From Stappia sp. ES.058 (GTDB lineage Bacteria > Pseudomonadota > Alphaproteobacteria > Rhizobiales > Stappiaceae), in contig NZ_LT629784.1 of assembly GCF_900105595.1 (NCBI RefSeq), positions 2,976,001 through 3,040,000 on the forward strand: DNA of 64,000 bases, given 5' to 3'. Every line of letters begins with the position of its first letter. The stretch's first letter is position 1. Of the stretch, positions 62,680 through 64,000 are shown piece by piece. The notes below the pieces were generated by a model. That model saw only the letters and a program-made list of their open reading frames with translations. It was not told the DNA's origin and did not search any database. Position numbers and translations under genes: made by a program.

Positions 62680-63603
62680 TTACGAGCCGATCTTGGCTTT
62701 GCGCGCGGCGATGATCGCCTTGTAGAAGTCGACGTTGACTTCCGTGAAGCTCTTGTAGTCGCCGCCCTGGATCGCCATGAAGCAATCGCGGTCGGTCTCC
62801 GGCAGCTCGAGCATGAAATTCTTGAACTTGCTCTTCATGTTGTCGTTCAGCGAGGAGCGCACGACGACGGGGCCGTTCGGGATCAGCGGCGACTGCCAGA
62901 TCTGCACGAGATCGTCCATGTCGAGGATGCCCTTGTCGACCATCTTGCGCAGGTTGCCGGAGGTGTAGCCGTCCTTGAACTCGCCCACGCCCGACGACCA
63001 GGTGGTGCCGGCGTCGAAGGTGCCCTTGACCACTTCCAGAACCAGGTTCTCGTGACCGCCGCCGAAGCCGGTCTCGGCGAAATAACCGTCGATCGGGCCG
63101 CCGATGGCCTCGGGCAGCGTCACGGACGGAACCAGGAACCCGGAGGTGCTGTCGGGATCGGCGAAGCCGAGCTTCTTGCCCTTCATGTCCTCAAGCGAGG
63201 CGATGCCGCTGTCGGAGCGGGCGACCATTACCGAATAGTAGCCGGTCGAACCGTCGGTCTGGACGGTGGTCAGGATCGGCTCTACCGCTTCCGGATCGTT
63301 CAGATAGACCTTGGCGTAGCCCGAAGCGCCGAGCTCGGCATAGTCGAGCGTGCCGCCGAGCAGGCCCTGGATCACGCCGTCGTAGTCGGCGGCCGGGAAC
63401 AGCGAGACTTTCTCGACACCGAGAACTTCGGGAAGCTTCTCGGTCAGGCACTGGAAGTTGCGCAGGCGGTCGGCTTCGTTCTCGCCGCCGAGAATGCCGA
63501 TGCGGAATTCATTGAGGTCCTCGGCCTGAACCGGGGCAATCGCGCCACCGGTGACCAGAAGGGTGGCAGCAGCGACTGCGCCAAGAAGGGTGCTCTTGAG
63601 CAT
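62680..63603 (-). CDS. phnD: Phosphonate-binding periplasmic protein PhnD
   Basis: A 307-residue substrate-binding protein. Signal peptide: LKSTLLGAVAAATLLVTGGA with cleavage near VQA-E. The mature protein has FRIGILGGENEADRLRNFQC, the TDGSTGYYSVMVARSDSGIA hinge region with Ser/Thr/Tyr phosphonate ligands, GFADPDSTSGFLVPSV and TWSSGVGEFKDGYT, all typical PhnD. It binds 2-aminoethylphosphonate and related compounds. The start ATG has GGAG six bases upstream, selecting it over an ATG four codons earlier. It lies between phnC and phnE. Confidence 0.93.
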   Translation of the reverse strand: MLKSTLLGAVAAATLLVTGGAIAPVQAEDLNEFRIGILGGENEADRLRNFQCLTEKLPEVLGVEKVSLFPAADYDGVIQGLLGGTLDYAELGASGYAKVYLNDPEAVEPILTTVQTDGSTGYYSVMVARSDSGIASLEDMKGKKLGFADPDSTSGFLVPSVTLPEAIGGPIDGYFAETGFGGGHENLVLEVVKGTFDAGTTWSSGVGEFKDGYTSGNLRKMVDKGILDMDDLVQIWQSPLIPNGPVVVRSSLNDNMKSKFKNFMLELPETDRDCFMAIQGGDYKSFTEVNVDFYKAIIAARKAKIGS

Positions 63604-63685
63604 TGACGTCTCCATGAATGGTCCGGTTGATCCGGCCGTTAAAGGTCGAGTTGGCCCCGTTTCGTGGGAAACCGATCCGTGAGCC

Positions 63686-64000
63686 TCAGCCGGCGAGCGC
63701 CGGCTGCAAGCCCCCTGCGGATGAGCGAGCGACCCGTGCGGGCGCCGTGATGCTGGTTGAGGTGATCGCTTCCGACAGCGCCTCGCCTTCGGCGCCATAG
63801 ATGCGACGCGCCGCGTCCGTCGTCAGGTCCTCCGGCGGACCGTCGAAGACGACCGCGCCCTGCGACATGCCGATGATGCGCTCGCAGTAACTGCGCGCCG
63901 TATCGAGCGTGTGCAGGTTGGTGACGACGGTGATGCCGTCGCGCTCGTTGATGTCCTTCAGCGCATCCATCACCTTCTGCGCATTCAGGGGATCGAGCGA
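63686..64000 (-). CDS. phnC: Phosphonate ABC ATPase PhnC, C-terminal part (cut by window edge)
   Basis: The frame is open to the right edge; the last 104 residues of PhnC are present. It begins with the D-loop [18 protein letters not shown], followed by [20 protein letters not shown] with the H-loop His, and ends in [11 protein letters not shown] plus an extended Ala/Ser tail. Walker A and signature motifs lie outside the window. It is the first known gene of the phn operon here; the promoter and any Pho box must be further right. Confidence 0.9.
   Translation of the reverse strand, partial: SLDPLNAQKVMDALKDINERDGITVVTNLHTLDTARSYCERIIGMSQGAVVFDGPPEDLTTDAARRIYGAEGEALSEAITSTSITAPARVARSSAGGLQPALAG

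Noticed and set aside
1..64000. tRNA, rRNA and CRISPR arrays
   Set aside because: No cloverleaf-like segments, ribosomal signatures or regularly spaced repeats were seen by eye; a tRNAscan or CRISPR search could not be run.

Overview
The window is high-GC DNA, coding on both strands, from an alphaproteobacterium. It is most likely a marine Hyphomicrobiales member such as Stappiaceae, but that placement is inference. Evidence includes a Caulobacter-type flagellar operon in the order fliF-fliG-fliH/flbE-fliN-flbD-flhA, the alphaproteobacterial CtrA inhibitor SciP with CtrA-like boxes, a phn phosphonate operon with DUF1045, and a bchE-bchJ pair of bacteriochlorophyll genes. No rRNA, tRNA or CRISPR array was seen.

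Layout. 0.1-3 kb: housekeeping-type genes (metallophosphoesterase, tail-anchored hypothetical, YbaK-type editing protein, GNAT). 3-5.5 kb: a patch resembling a mobile-element scar, with a RidA protein, an IS1595-type transposase remnant, a tiny exported peptide, an outer-membrane protein and the 3' end of a second one. 5.7-7.7 kb: aguB-aguA, agmatine to putrescine. 7.7-9.3 kb: a small unknown gene behind a full CtrA box, and a PhyH oxygenase. 9.3-21.1 kb: flagellar genes, with sciP between the fliF operon and flgD-fliK. 21.5-34.8 kb: mixed metabolism: mnmA, a phospholipid-type N-methyltransferase, an EamA exporter with LysR regulator, a secreted phytase-like esterase behind a Pho box, pirin, a pentapeptide-repeat membrane protein, a FabI paralogue with a DUF3141 hydrolase, and a Tat-exported dienelactone hydrolase.

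34.9-42.9 kb: the most unusual segment, a tight four-gene operon read leftward. It encodes a 782-residue beta-rich protein, a 342-residue protein whose strand/helix pattern resembles the ABBA prenyltransferase barrel, a 316-residue protein with the DxDDTA motif of class II terpene cyclases, and a 1231-residue protein with a lectin-like propeller, an Ig-like domain and long hydrophobic helices. I recognise no characterised system with this composition. Upstream lie AT-rich DNA and a large inverted repeat.

43.3-47.3 kb: a Mn/Zn/Fe-type ABC importer behind a tandem operator. 47.9-50.2 kb: a DeoR regulator and a soluble double-PAS chemoreceptor. 50.4-52.7 kb: bchE-bchJ with a near-perfect FNR box and an overlapping CrtJ/PpsR-like site, but no other photosynthesis gene in view. 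52.8-57.3 kb: a BKACE enzyme, a GGDEF-EAL protein paired with a small molybdopterin-fold protein, and a FkbM methyltransferase. 57.5-64 kb: phnC(partial)-phnD-phnE-phnE-DUF1045-phnM-phnN, phosphonate uptake and part of C-P lyase metabolism, running off the right edge.

Some start codons were set from ribosome-binding sites and family length rather than the longest frame; these are noted. Functions for the four-gene cluster rest on motif and pattern reading only.
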